Assembly: GCF_042214795.1 (NCBI RefSeq)
Contig: NZ_CP090177.1
Span: forward strand, 1,364,001-1,428,000
DNA from: Arcobacter iocasae
Lineage (GTDB): Bacteria > Campylobacterota > Campylobacteria > Campylobacterales > Arcobacteraceae
Reading direction: 5' to 3'
Length of the DNA: 64,000 bases
Of the stretch, positions 24,763-33,401 are shown piece by piece (the first letter of the stretch is position 1; every line of letters begins with the position of its first letter). The position numbers and the translations under genes were made by a program. The notes beneath the pieces were generated by a model that ran no database searches, was not told where the DNA came from, and saw only the letters and a program-made list of their open reading frames with translations.

Positions 24763-26084
24763 ATAATAATCCTTCCTACTGGGTATTTAAAATGTTTTGT
24801 TTTTGCTTTTCCTACTAAAATTAAACCAAAGGCAAAGACTCCAAGTCTTCCTGCTAACATCATAATTATGATAATACTTTTTCCAAAGGTATCAAATTCT
24901 TGAGAAAAACTTAGAATATCACCATTACCTGTTGATACTCCAACTGTCCCAAAGGCAGAAACAACTTCAAATAAAATTCTTAAAAAAGGTAAGTTTTGTG
25001 TTTCCACTAATATTAAAGTGGCTAAAAGTACGAAAAAAGAGGATGAAAGGATGATTGCTAGGGCTTTATTGATAATTTTTTGTTCAATTGTTCTTTTAAA
25101 AATACTTGGTTGTTGGTTACTCTCTTTTAAGATATAAATTACTGTAATAATTAAAATAGCAACAGTAGTTATTTTCATACCACCTGCTGTACTTCCTTGC
25201 CCTGCTCCTGTCATCATAAACAAAGTAGAGAAGAAAAGAGAAGACTCTTTTAATCCTGCTAAATCAATACTATTAAACCCACTGGTTCTAAAGTTAATGG
25301 AGAGAAAAAAGGCATTTAGTAATTTATCATAAACAGATAAGCCTCCAAAAGTTTTTGGGTTGTTCCACTCAATAGATAAAAATAAAACCATTCCCATAAC
25401 AATTAAAATAATAGTTCCGTAAATCATGATTCTTGTATGAATAGTAAATCTTTTTGCAAATCTTCTATTTTCATAAATTTCAATTAAAACAAAATATCCC
25501 ATTCCTCCTAATACTACTAAAATACAAATAGTAACTAAAGAAATAGTGTCACTTTGATATCCCATCAAACTGTTTGTAAATAAAGAGAAACCTGCATTAT
25601 TAAAAGCACTTACACTATGAAATATTCCATACCAAAGGGAGTCTAAAAAATCATACTTTTTAAGAAATTGTGTAGTTAAAACAATCGCACCTAAAAGCTC
25701 AATAACTAATACAACTGCAAAAATCTTCTTTAAGAATCTTCTAACATGCATATTTGGTAAATCCAATGATTGCCTCATGGCTCTTTTTTCATCTATATCT
25801 AATCTTTGTCTAAGTGATAAAAAGAAAATGATTACCAATGACATATATCCTATCCCACCAATTTGGACTAGAATCAAGATAATGACTTCACCTAAAAAAG
25901 TAAAATTTTCAGAAGTACTTGTAACAATAAGCCCTGTTACACATGTAGCACTAGTAGCAGTAAAAATTGCATCAATAAAGGCTAAGTGACCTTTATGACA
26001 AATTGGTAAGGCTAGTATTAAGGCTCCAAAAAATATAACCAGCACATATCCTAAAAATATAGATCTTACATATTTATGTTCCAC
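24759..26084 (-). CDS. ktrB: KtrB/TrkH-type potassium transporter
   Basis: 441 aa polytopic membrane protein with four M1-P-M2 repeats. Selectivity-filter-like segments are visible as TSATCVTGLIV, NNAGFSLF, RTSGFNSID and GTVGVSTGN. Co-transcribed with ktrA and preceded 12 bp upstream by a KdpE-like regulator, an arrangement usually tied to kdpFABC. Unrelated to nitrogen fixation except by position. Confidence 0.9.
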   Translation of the reverse strand: MEHKYVRSIFLGYVLVIFFGALILALPICHKGHLAFIDAIFTATSATCVTGLIVTSTSENFTFLGEVIILILVQIGGIGYMSLVIIFFLSLRQRLDIDEKRAMRQSLDLPNMHVRRFLKKIFAVVLVIELLGAIVLTTQFLKKYDFLDSLWYGIFHSVSAFNNAGFSLFTNSLMGYQSDTISLVTICILVVLGGMGYFVLIEIYENRRFAKRFTIHTRIMIYGTIILIVMGMVLFLSIEWNNPKTFGGLSVYDKLLNAFFLSINFRTSGFNSIDLAGLKESSLFFSTLFMMTGAGQGSTAGGMKITTVAILIITVIYILKESNQQPSIFKRTIEQKIINKALAIILSSSFFVLLATLILVETQNLPFLRILFEVVSAFGTVGVSTGNGDILSFSQEFDTFGKSIIIIMMLAGRLGVFAFGLILVGKAKTKHFKYPVGRIII

Positions 26085-26096
26085 TAATTCTTAATC

Positions 26097-26786
26097 CTAA
26101 TTCTCACTATAAGAAAATCTATAGCCAACACCAGACTCAGTTTTTATATATTTTGGTCTAGTACTGTTTTGTTCTATTTTTTTTCTTAATGTATTTACAT
26201 AAGTTCTTAAATATTGCATTTCAGTTTGATAACCTGTTCCCCAAACTTCATTTAAAATTTGTTTGTGGGTTAGGGTTTTGTTTGCATTTATCATAAAATA
26301 TTTTAATAACTCATATTCAATAGGGGTTAATTTAAGAACTTCTTGTTTAAATTTTATAGTTCTTGAACTTATATCTAGTTCTAAGTCATTGCAAATAAAT
26401 TTATTATCAATCTCTTCTTTTGCAATATTTCTTCTTAAATTTGCCCTTATTCTTGCCAATAGCTCATTTACAGAAAATGGTTTCGTAATATAATCATCTG
26501 CTCCAACATCTAAAGCTGCAACAATTTCTTTTTCATCATGTCTTGCTGTTAGAACGATAATTGGTACTTTTGATATTTCTCTAATTTGTTTTATTAAATC
26601 TTTCCCATCACCATCTGGTAGTCCTAAATCAACTATGAGAAGACTTGGATTATGACTTAAGAACATCATTATAGCATTTTTCTTGCTTTCACTTGAAATA
26701 AAATTAAAAGCATACTCTTTAAATGTTATTTCTAATAATCTTTTTACAGAAGAATCATCTTCAATTATGTGTATTAACTCTTTCAT
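26097..26786 (-). CDS. KdpE-like OmpR-family response regulator
   Basis: 229 aa. Receiver domain with acidic pocket EDD (10-12) region, phospho-acceptor D53 (LIVDLGLPDGDG) and the KP motif DDYITKPFSV, then an OmpR winged helix (about 130-229). It overlaps the kinase gene by 4 bp. It probably controls the ktr genes behind it in response to K+ or turgor. Confidence 0.9.
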   Translation of the reverse strand: MKELIHIIEDDSSVKRLLEITFKEYAFNFISSESKKNAIMMFLSHNPSLLIVDLGLPDGDGKDLIKQIREISKVPIIVLTARHDEKEIVAALDVGADDYITKPFSVNELLARIRANLRRNIAKEEIDNKFICNDLELDISSRTIKFKQEVLKLTPIEYELLKYFMINANKTLTHKQILNEVWGTGYQTEMQYLRTYVNTLRKKIEQNSTRPKYIKTESGVGYRFSYSEN

Positions 26787-27814
26787 ATTAGTTTTGCTCT
26801 TTTTAATACTGGTAGATTTATTTCTATTAGTATGCCATTATTTTGTGAAATAGCTTTTATCTCTCCACTATGAAGTTTAACTATACTTTTACAAATAGCC
26901 AAACCAATACCACTTCCTGAGATATCATTGGTATCTTCTACCCTATAAAATTTATCAAATATATTTTTTAGTTTTTCTTCATCTATAAATTCTGTTTCAT
27001 TAAATACTTGAATTTTTATGTAATTATTACAATCTAAGACTTCAAAATCTATTTTTGCATTGGTAGATGAATACTTAAATGCATTATCAAGTAAATTTAC
27101 TACTAATTGAGTAAGTAAAGTATTATCTCCCCAAAAGAGACCAGTCTCTTCAATATTTACTATTACTTTTTCGTCACTTTGTTTTTGAGAAAATTCATCT
27201 AAAGCAACTCCCACAATATCTTCGAAATCACACCATTGAAGTTTTAAATTAATATTGCCACTTGATAATCTAGTACTATCAAGAATATTTGTAATAAGTC
27301 TTTCCATTCTAATAGAGGCATAATTTATATCTTCTAGTAAACTATTTTTGTTTGTTTCATTTAATTCATTGTTTGATAATATTAAGTTAATACTTCCATG
27401 AATGGTTGATAAGGGAGTTCTTAAATCATGGGAAATAATATGTAATAAACTCTCTCTTAATTCATTTTGTTTCATTTGAGTACTTATACTTTTTGCTTGA
27501 TAAGTTATTATCCACCCAACAACTCCAAAAATCAAGAAACTCCAAATATAGAGTTCATTGTGTACAGAAAAGCTATATATTGGTGGAATGTATAAAAAAT
27601 TTAAAAGAACTACACAAAAAATTGTCATAAAAAAAGTAGCTTTGCCTTTTCCATGAATGGCAACGACAATAACAGGAATAATGTGAATAAGTGCTATATT
27701 TATGATATCTAAAGAGTTTCTAAACATATGGCTAATAATAGTAATTATTAACAAGATACCTAAAGCTTTTAGTATGTAATTGTATTGTTTATATGGAAAG
27801 AGTAAGTTTTTCAT
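26783..27814 (-). CDS. KdpD-like sensor kinase, short form
   Basis: 343 aa. Four membrane helices in the first 105 residues match the DUF4118 region of KdpD. HisKA has H129 (SHDLRTPLS), followed by an HATPase with GSGIGLAICKSI. The long N-terminal KdpD/UspA cytoplasmic region of full KdpD (about 900 aa) is absent. The gene starts just after a 26-aa KdpF-like peptide gene, with almost no spacing. Confidence 0.88.
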   Translation of the reverse strand: MKNLLFPYKQYNYILKALGILLIITIISHMFRNSLDIINIALIHIIPVIVVAIHGKGKATFFMTIFCVVLLNFLYIPPIYSFSVHNELYIWSFLIFGVVGWIITYQAKSISTQMKQNELRESLLHIISHDLRTPLSTIHGSINLILSNNELNETNKNSLLEDINYASIRMERLITNILDSTRLSSGNINLKLQWCDFEDIVGVALDEFSQKQSDEKVIVNIEETGLFWGDNTLLTQLVVNLLDNAFKYSSTNAKIDFEVLDCNNYIKIQVFNETEFIDEEKLKNIFDKFYRVEDTNDISGSGIGLAICKSIVKLHSGEIKAISQNNGILIEINLPVLKRAKLI

Positions 27815-27815
27815 C

Positions 27816-27896
27816 TTAGGCTTTAAATAGTTTTATTATTAAAAGAAGTATTAAAAAAGATAAAATGGAAAGCATAATAATATTTGGCGTTGTCAT
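27816..27896 (-). CDS. KdpF-like single-helix micropeptide
   Basis: 26 aa: it starts MTTPNIIM, followed by an unbroken hydrophobic helix (LSILSFLILLLII) and KLFKA at the end. It has its own ATG with a weak aaagag site, and its TAA lies 1 bp before the sensor-kinase ATG, implying coupling. The size and topology resemble KdpF, the small stabilising subunit of KdpFABC. No kdpABC is in this window. Homology cannot be proven at this length. Confidence 0.55.
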   Translation of the reverse strand: MTTPNIIMLSILSFLILLLIIKLFKA

Positions 27897-28018
27897 ATCT
27901 TTCTCTTTAGAATAAAGTGTGACTACATTATATGTTGTCTTATCTAAAGAAAAAATCAAAAATCAAATTTAAATATCAAAATTTTATAAAGATACTTTTT
28001 ATTAATTAAGATAAAAGA

Positions 28019-29428
28019 TTAAGCACATATATTTTCAAAGATACTTTCTTTCCCTTCAAAACTCTTTTTACTTGTCTCTTCAACAATAGTATTTGCAATA
28101 TTTGATGTTTCAGTTGCAATTTTATTCGATTTAGATGATACCTCTGAGTTTGTATAAATTTGTTTTTCTAAAACTTTTACAGAATGGTTAATTTGAACTA
28201 TACCCTCTTGTTGTTTTTTAGAAGTAATTGCTACTTCACTAATCAGTTCTATAGTTTTATCAATATCGATGTTTAAATTCGAATATCCCTCTATCATCTC
28301 ATTTGCGATAGCTTTTCCTTCATTGGCTTTTTGATTTGCAGCTTCAACTAGTTTTTTTATATCTCTTGCAGCTTCTGTACTTTTATTTGCAAGATTTCTT
28401 ACTTCTTGAGCAACTACTGCAAAGCCTTTTCCAGCTTCTCCTGCAGTTGCAGCTTCAACGGCAGCATTTAATGACAAAATATTAGTTTGAAACGCTATTT
28501 GATCAATGATACTTATTGCTTCATTTATAGAATTTACTTCTTCATTAATTTCATCCATGGAAATATTGGTTTTATTTGCAAGGGTTTCTCCCTCATTTGC
28601 AGATTTTATAACTGCGTTTGCAAATTCTGACATTTGAATTGTTTTTTCATAAGTTTTACTAACATTTTGTGTGATTTCTTCTAATACAATCGTTGTCTCT
28701 TTTAAACTTGTAGATGCTTCCGTTGAAGAACTATTTAGTTTAAAAGCATTATCTAATAAAATTTTAGATGATTTTTGTAATGTAGTACCATTTTTTTTAT
28801 TTTCCAATAACATATAAGTAATAGCATTTTTAAGTTCATTAATTGAAGTTGATAGATTTATAAACTCTCCATCATTTGAAATATTTTCTAAAATTAAATC
28901 ATTTGTATAATTATAATTAGTATATTCATTAAGAATATTATTAATAATCTCAAAATGTTTTTTTGTATTTATTATCATGTCATTAACAACTATCTTAAAT
29001 TCTTCAAGTACTTTAGTTGAAGTTTTTACTTGAATAATATTTTTATATGTCCCATTTTTAACTTGTTCTAAAATACCTTTTGCTTCTGTAATAAATAAGA
29101 ATTCTTCTTGCTCTTTGACTTTTTGTTTTTTATCTCTAATATCAATAATATTTTTTATTTCAGAGTATTCACTTGCAAAAGAAGTATTTATTTTAAGTTT
29201 TGCATCTTTATTATCCATATTTTTAAGAAAATTTACTAATTCTTTTGATAATTGTTTACCATTCTTTCTTTCATCTAATTCATGAAAAATTAAAGCTATT
29301 GCAATAATAATTTGAATTGTTTGTGAAGTTGTATTTGTTGTAAAAAAGAATGCATTAATAGGTAATAGTAACATTCCAAGATAATGAATTATTGTCATTC
29401 TAAAATATAATGATTTTATATTAAACAT
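28019..29428 (-). CDS. Methyl-accepting chemotaxis protein
   Basis: 469 aa from the ATG at 29428, which has AAAGGA six bases upstream; an upstream in-frame start at 29467 would add 13 residues without a ribosome binding site. Two membrane helices lie in the first 60 residues with almost no periplasmic loop. The cytoplasmic signalling hairpin carries IDQIAFQTNILSLNAAVEAA, the kinase-contact tip. It possibly senses an internal or membrane-derived signal. Confidence 0.9.
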   Translation of the reverse strand: MFNIKSLYFRMTIIHYLGMLLLPINAFFFTTNTTSQTIQIIIAIALIFHELDERKNGKQLSKELVNFLKNMDNKDAKLKINTSFASEYSEIKNIIDIRDKKQKVKEQEEFLFITEAKGILEQVKNGTYKNIIQVKTSTKVLEEFKIVVNDMIINTKKHFEIINNILNEYTNYNYTNDLILENISNDGEFINLSTSINELKNAITYMLLENKKNGTTLQKSSKILLDNAFKLNSSSTEASTSLKETTIVLEEITQNVSKTYEKTIQMSEFANAVIKSANEGETLANKTNISMDEINEEVNSINEAISIIDQIAFQTNILSLNAAVEAATAGEAGKGFAVVAQEVRNLANKSTEAARDIKKLVEAANQKANEGKAIANEMIEGYSNLNIDIDKTIELISEVAITSKKQQEGIVQINHSVKVLEKQIYTNSEVSSKSNKIATETSNIANTIVEETSKKSFEGKESIFENICA

Positions 29429-29475
29429 ATGTGGTCCTTTTTTTAGAATATTATCTAAATAGGACAAAAACAGTA

Positions 29476-29489
29476 TTGATTAAAATCAA
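29476..29489 (-). promoter_or_regulatory. FNR-type box upstream of the chemoreceptor gene
   Basis: TTGAT-N4-ATCAA, a perfect FNR/CRP-family palindrome, centred about 30 bp upstream of a candidate -10 (GATAAT, minus strand, 29450-29455), which puts it near -40. It extends to an AGTATTGAT / ATCAATACT stem (29472-29493) and could instead be the terminator of the upstream gene. Confidence 0.45.
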
Positions 29490-29533
29490 TACTATTTAAA
29501 AGGAGTATGTAGAGTTTTATTTATTGTTTTAAG

Positions 29534-29564
29534 AGGGGAAAGCGTTTAAATCTTTCCCTTTATT
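29534..29564 (-). terminator. Hairpin behind the PAS chemoreceptor gene
   Basis: A gggaaag / ctttccc stem with a 9-nt loop lies about 60 bp downstream of the stop at 29617 on the minus strand. The T-tract is short, so this is a modest terminator candidate. Confidence 0.35.
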
Positions 29565-29616
29565 TTCTGTTGTTTACAGTGGTATAATTTTTTGGAGTTA
29601 TTATTTATTTAGTTCT

Positions 29617-31068
29617 TTAATTCATCTCTTTTGCTTTAACATCATTTTTACCAATAAACTCTTTTTCATTTGCTTCTGAAACGATAAGTTTAGCAATAGT
29701 GTCTGTCGTTGTTGCTATATCATGGGTTTGAGATGCAACCATTGCATTTTGTTGAGTTTGTTGATCAAGTTGGTTTACTGCTGAATTTATTTGCTCTATA
29801 CCAGTTTGTTGTTCTTTACTTGACATTTCAATATCTGAAATTAGATTTATAGTTTCTTGAATATTTTGATTTAACTCTTTATATCCTTTTATCATATTTC
29901 CAGCTATATTTTTGCCTTCATTTGCTTTTGAAGTAGCATTTTCCACTAATGTTTTTATCTCTTTTGCAGCTTCTGCAGAACGAGAAGCTAGGTTTCTTAC
30001 TTCTTGTGCAACTACGGCAAAGCCTTTACCTGCTTCCCCCGCAGTTGCAGCTTCTACTGCTGCATTTAGAGATAAAATATTTGTTTGAAATGCAATTTGG
30101 TCAATTACACTAATTGCCTCATTGATAGATTTAACTTGCTCATTTATTTCATCCATTGCAACTGTTGTTTGATTCGCAAGCTTTTCCCCATTTGACACAG
30201 AAGTTGTAACATTAGTTGAATTACTTGCCATTTTTGCAATATTTTGAGTGTTGTTTCTAATATTTGCAGTTATCTCTTCTAAGGCTGCTGCTGTTTCTTC
30301 TAAACTTGCTGCTGCTTCATTTGAACTTTGATTTAATTTATCAACATTTGCTAAAAGTAAATTTGAACCCTTATCGAGCGTTAATCCATTTGCTTTATTT
30401 TCTACTAACATTTCATTTATAACATTGGCAAGATTATTTAGGCCATTAGCTGCTTCTCCTAAATTGTTTCCTTTAATTCTATGGGTAAAGTTTAACTTTT
30501 GAAAAGACAATAAAGCATCAGATATTTTATTTAAATCACCATCTACTTTAGTAGATACAATTTCAAATAAGTCATTAATACCATTTTTAAGATTTTCTAT
30601 ACCTTCATTTTGTGTTTTTTCTTGTATAGTTTGTTTCATAATACCTGTTTTTGCTATATCAATTGCCTTATTAGCAGCTTTTATTACATTTTTTGCATCA
30701 GTAATATCTTGTGCAAATTTTACAACACGAGTTACTTTTCCACTACTATTTTTTACAGGAGTATATGAAGCTTGAATCCAAACAGAAGTACCATCTTTTC
30801 TAATTCTTTCAAATTCATTTATTTGAGATAAACCTTTATTTAAACTCTCCCAAAATTCACTATATTCTTTTGTAGTTACATATGTTTTATCACAAAACAT
30901 TCTATGATGCTTACCAGCTGTTTCTTCTAACTTATATCCTAAAACATTTAGAAAATTATGATTTGCATGTATTATTGTTCCATCTGGCTTAAATGATATA
31001 ATTGCATAGTTTTCATCCATTGCAGTTAATCTTGCTGCTTCTTCTTCTGTTTTTCCAAAATTAAACAT
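29617..31068 (-). CDS. PAS-domain soluble chemoreceptor, Aer-like
   Basis: 483 aa without membrane helices. PAS domain at about 15-125 (ENYAIISFKPDGTIIHANHN; then KYTPVK-type strands and RVVKFAQDIT). A long helical linker follows and then the MCP signalling domain with IDQIAFQTNILSLNAAVEAA, identical at the tip to the neighbouring receptor. It ends in a short lysine-rich tail. PAS with a small cofactor often gives aerotaxis or redox taxis, which would suit a microaerobic fixer; the cofactor cannot be seen. Confidence 0.9.
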   Translation of the reverse strand: MFNFGKTEEEAARLTAMDENYAIISFKPDGTIIHANHNFLNVLGYKLEETAGKHHRMFCDKTYVTTKEYSEFWESLNKGLSQINEFERIRKDGTSVWIQASYTPVKNSSGKVTRVVKFAQDITDAKNVIKAANKAIDIAKTGIMKQTIQEKTQNEGIENLKNGINDLFEIVSTKVDGDLNKISDALLSFQKLNFTHRIKGNNLGEAANGLNNLANVINEMLVENKANGLTLDKGSNLLLANVDKLNQSSNEAAASLEETAAALEEITANIRNNTQNIAKMASNSTNVTTSVSNGEKLANQTTVAMDEINEQVKSINEAISVIDQIAFQTNILSLNAAVEAATAGEAGKGFAVVAQEVRNLASRSAEAAKEIKTLVENATSKANEGKNIAGNMIKGYKELNQNIQETINLISDIEMSSKEQQTGIEQINSAVNQLDQQTQQNAMVASQTHDIATTTDTIAKLIVSEANEKEFIGKNDVKAKEMN

Positions 31069-31208
31069 TATGTTCCTTTTATATTTTTATTAAATGTATT
31101 TTTATCTAATTCAATTTATAAATTTATATTATCTTAAGAAGAAATTATCTAGTAGTTGTTTTATGTCATTTAATACGAGGGTAGAGTTTTTGTATTATAC
31201 CAATTATT

Positions 31209-32456
31209 TTATAAATTTTCTACTTTGTAGAGCTTTTTTCTCTCTTTTGACGAGGGCATATCTAGCATCTTTCTGTATTTCGTAATAGTTCTTCTTACCA
31301 TTTCTAGGTTAAATTTTTCTTGAATAGCATCTAAAATATCTTGGTCTGTTAGCGGGGTTTCTTTATCTTCATATTCAACAAGACTTTTTATGTAGTTTTT
31401 TATCTCTGAAGATGATAAATCTTTATTGTTAACTGCATTTGAAAAAAAGTGTTTTAGAGGGAAAGTCCCCAAAGAACATTCAATATATTTATTTGCTACA
31501 GCTCTTGAGATTGTTGATTCTGCAAAACCAATTTCATTTGCTAATTCTTGCATAGAGTATGGTCTTAACTCACCTCCAACAAAGAATGAAATCTGTTTCT
31601 CTACGATTAAAAGAACTATTTTATACAGAGTTGATTTTCTCAAACCCAATAAATTTACTAAATCTCTTGCTTCTTTTAATTTTTCTTTTATTCCCTCATT
31701 TTTAGAGTTGAAAGCATCTTTTACTTCTAAATCTGGATAGTAAGCATGGTTTATTTTGATATTGATATCTTCCCCAATATCTACAAAAAAATCAGGAATA
31801 ATTTGTACATTATCATTCATATAATTAATAGCAGGTGGATTATTAAAATATTTAATTATCTCTTTTGCATCATCAAATCTATGGTGCCCCGCATATTTAT
31901 CCAAGTGAGAGATATCTTTTATAATTTTTTTTATAAAATTATATAATTCATCGTCAATTCTTTTATCACAGGCATCTAATTGAAATAGAAATGACTCTGA
32001 TAAATTTAATGATCCAATTCCACTTGGTTCTAAGAGTGAAAATCTTTGTCTAATAGATTCAACATACTCTTTATATACATTACATGTTATGGCTATTTTT
32101 TCTATATCACCTTCAAAATATCCCTCTTCATTTATATCACAAATGATCTCCATAGCTACTTTTTGAGAGTTTGGAGTTGAAAAATTTGGTGCACAAATTT
32201 GTTCACTTATTACATCATTTAAAGACTCATTATAAATTGCCAATGACTCTATAAATTCCCCACTTGTACCTTGTGGCATAAAATTTGCATAAAATTCTTT
32301 TGGTTTTTTGATTTCTAAAAATGGATTTTCGTAAGATACATTTTTTAGATGTTTCTCTAGGTCTTGAAGTGAAGACTGTAGCATTGGAAGCCACAATTTC
32401 AAAGATAAGTTAAGATTTTGCTTCTGAGAAGCCGAGGTTGATAATGTTTGTGCCAT
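31209..32456 (-). CDS. rpoN: RpoN, sigma-54 factor
   Basis: 415 aa. Region I is Gln/Leu-rich (QKQNLNLSLKLWLPMLQSSL), the core-binding region is central, an HTH contains ESTISRAVANKYI, and the C-terminal RpoN box reads RRTITKYRKML. It recognises the -24/-12 promoters listed here. It lies last in the nifX transcript, 53 bp after the [2Fe-2S] ferredoxin, with a hairpin in that gap and no good ribosome binding site. Whether the genome has another rpoN cannot be judged. Confidence 0.93.
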   Translation of the reverse strand: MAQTLSTSASQKQNLNLSLKLWLPMLQSSLQDLEKHLKNVSYENPFLEIKKPKEFYANFMPQGTSGEFIESLAIYNESLNDVISEQICAPNFSTPNSQKVAMEIICDINEEGYFEGDIEKIAITCNVYKEYVESIRQRFSLLEPSGIGSLNLSESFLFQLDACDKRIDDELYNFIKKIIKDISHLDKYAGHHRFDDAKEIIKYFNNPPAINYMNDNVQIIPDFFVDIGEDINIKINHAYYPDLEVKDAFNSKNEGIKEKLKEARDLVNLLGLRKSTLYKIVLLIVEKQISFFVGGELRPYSMQELANEIGFAESTISRAVANKYIECSLGTFPLKHFFSNAVNNKDLSSSEIKNYIKSLVEYEDKETPLTDQDILDAIQEKFNLEMVRRTITKYRKMLDMPSSKERKKLYKVENL

Positions 32457-32469
32457 TATGATATTTTGC

Positions 32470-32490
32470 CCAAATTCAAAAAGAATTTGG
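32470..32490 (-). promoter_or_regulatory. Hairpin in front of rpoN
   Basis: 8-bp perfect stem (ccaaattc / gaatttgg) with a 5-nt loop, ending 14 bases before the rpoN ATG, where a ribosome binding site would be expected. No T-tract. It may limit rpoN translation or act in transcript processing. Confidence 0.4.
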
Positions 32491-32509
32491 ACATTCTCCT
32501 GTATATTTT

Positions 32510-32806
32510 CTAATACTTAATTCTAACAACACCGTTAGGCTTAACTATTTTCATTTGACAAGATAATCTTGTTTTATCAGTAGCTGTACCTGCACAATTC
32601 TCTTTTATTACTTTTACTTCTTTTTCATTTATTGGAGAGATAAATTCCATACCTTGTTCAATTTCAACAACACATGTTCCACATTCACCATCTCTACATC
32701 CAAAAGGTAAAGCTGAACCAGATGCTTCTACTACATCTTGAATTGTACTTCCTGGTTTAACATTAATTGCTAAAAAATCGTTTATAATTTCTACTCTAGT
32801 TGTCAT
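32510..32806 (-). CDS. Plant-type [2Fe-2S] ferredoxin
   Basis: 98 aa. Ligands C37, C42, C45 and C83 in the pattern PFGCRDGECGTC ... LSCQ. It resembles nif-associated ferredoxins that serve FeMo-co synthesis or electron transfer. Located between orf113, a probable degenerate paralogue, and rpoN. Its leader holds copy C of the structured repeat element, ending at the aaagga site. Confidence 0.92.
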   Translation of the reverse strand: MTTRVEIINDFLAINVKPGSTIQDVVEASGSALPFGCRDGECGTCVVEIEQGMEFISPINEKEVKVIKENCAGTATDKTRLSCQMKIVKPNGVVRIKY

Positions 32807-32824
32807 TTGCTATCCTTTAAAAAT

Positions 32825-32925
32825 GTCCCATTTCTCAAGGGACCTAAATCTATTAACTTCTTTTCACACAGGAAATAAATTCCTATTAAAGAAGCAAACC
32901 CTAAAGGGAACAACGAGTTGTTCCC
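32825..32925 (-). ncRNA. Structured intergenic element, copy C (before the [2Fe-2S] ferredoxin)
   Basis: Minus strand: hairpin GGGAACAAC-tc-GTTGTTCCC, CTTTAGGGTTTG, stem CTTCTTT / AAAGAAG around AGGAA / TTCCT, then GTCCC-N9-GGGAC before AAAGGA. Against copies A and B the inner stem swaps A-T for T-A while staying paired. Found 9.9 kb away from the other two copies, in a different nif transcript. Confidence 0.75.
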
Positions 32926-32968
32926 TCTCAATCTTCTTAACTTTTTTTATCAGACGAATCTGTTTTTT

Positions 32969-33310
32969 CTATTTTAATGTGTATGGTTTTACTAAAATGT
33001 CACCTTTGATTAACATCATTGGTGCAATTCTAACTTTTGGGCTTATTGTGAATTGTTGACATTGTAAAGCCTCTTCAGAAGTGATTGCTCCTAATTTAAC
33101 TAATACATCTAACTCTTCATCTTCCATGTAACTTGTTGGTTCTTCATCTGCAAGATTTTCAACATAGATTAAACTTTTTGCATAATCTTTTGCATCTGAT
33201 ATAAGAGGAACACCTTTTTCTTTAGCCAATCGTGAAATTGGTTCACCAATTTTGGCATCATAAATACCATCAGTAACAGTATCAAAATGCATAAAAATAA
33301 CTTTTGCCAT
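32969..33310 (-). CDS. Ferredoxin-like protein with three of four cluster cysteines missing
   Basis: 113 aa. The sequence can be laid on the neighbouring [2Fe-2S] ferredoxin with constant spacing. Ferredoxin C37, C42 and C45 correspond to S38, Y43 and S46 here, while C83 corresponds to C84 (LQCQ for LSCQ). The fold features (GEPISRLAKEKGVPL; RIAPMMLIKGDILV) remain. It should not bind a [2Fe-2S] cluster in the normal way. Co-transcribed after nifZ. A carrier, chaperone or regulator role is possible; the homology is my alignment by eye. Confidence 0.65.
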   Translation of the reverse strand: MAKVIFMHFDTVTDGIYDAKIGEPISRLAKEKGVPLISDAKDYAKSLIYVENLADEEPTSYMEDEELDVLVKLGAITSEEALQCQQFTISPKVRIAPMMLIKGDILVKPYTLK

Positions 33311-33401
33311 ATTTTGTCTCCTTTTTTAGCTTGTTTTCTTCATACAAACCAAGCCATATGATAAAGTTCAAAAAACTCTTTCATCTGACTTGGTCAAGAA
33401 T

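Noticed and set aside
29044..29062. tgtcccattttta inside the chemoreceptor gene as a fourth copy of the structured element
   Set aside because: Only the short gtccc string matches; there is no gggac partner, CTTTAGG core or other hairpin, and it is within coding sequence.
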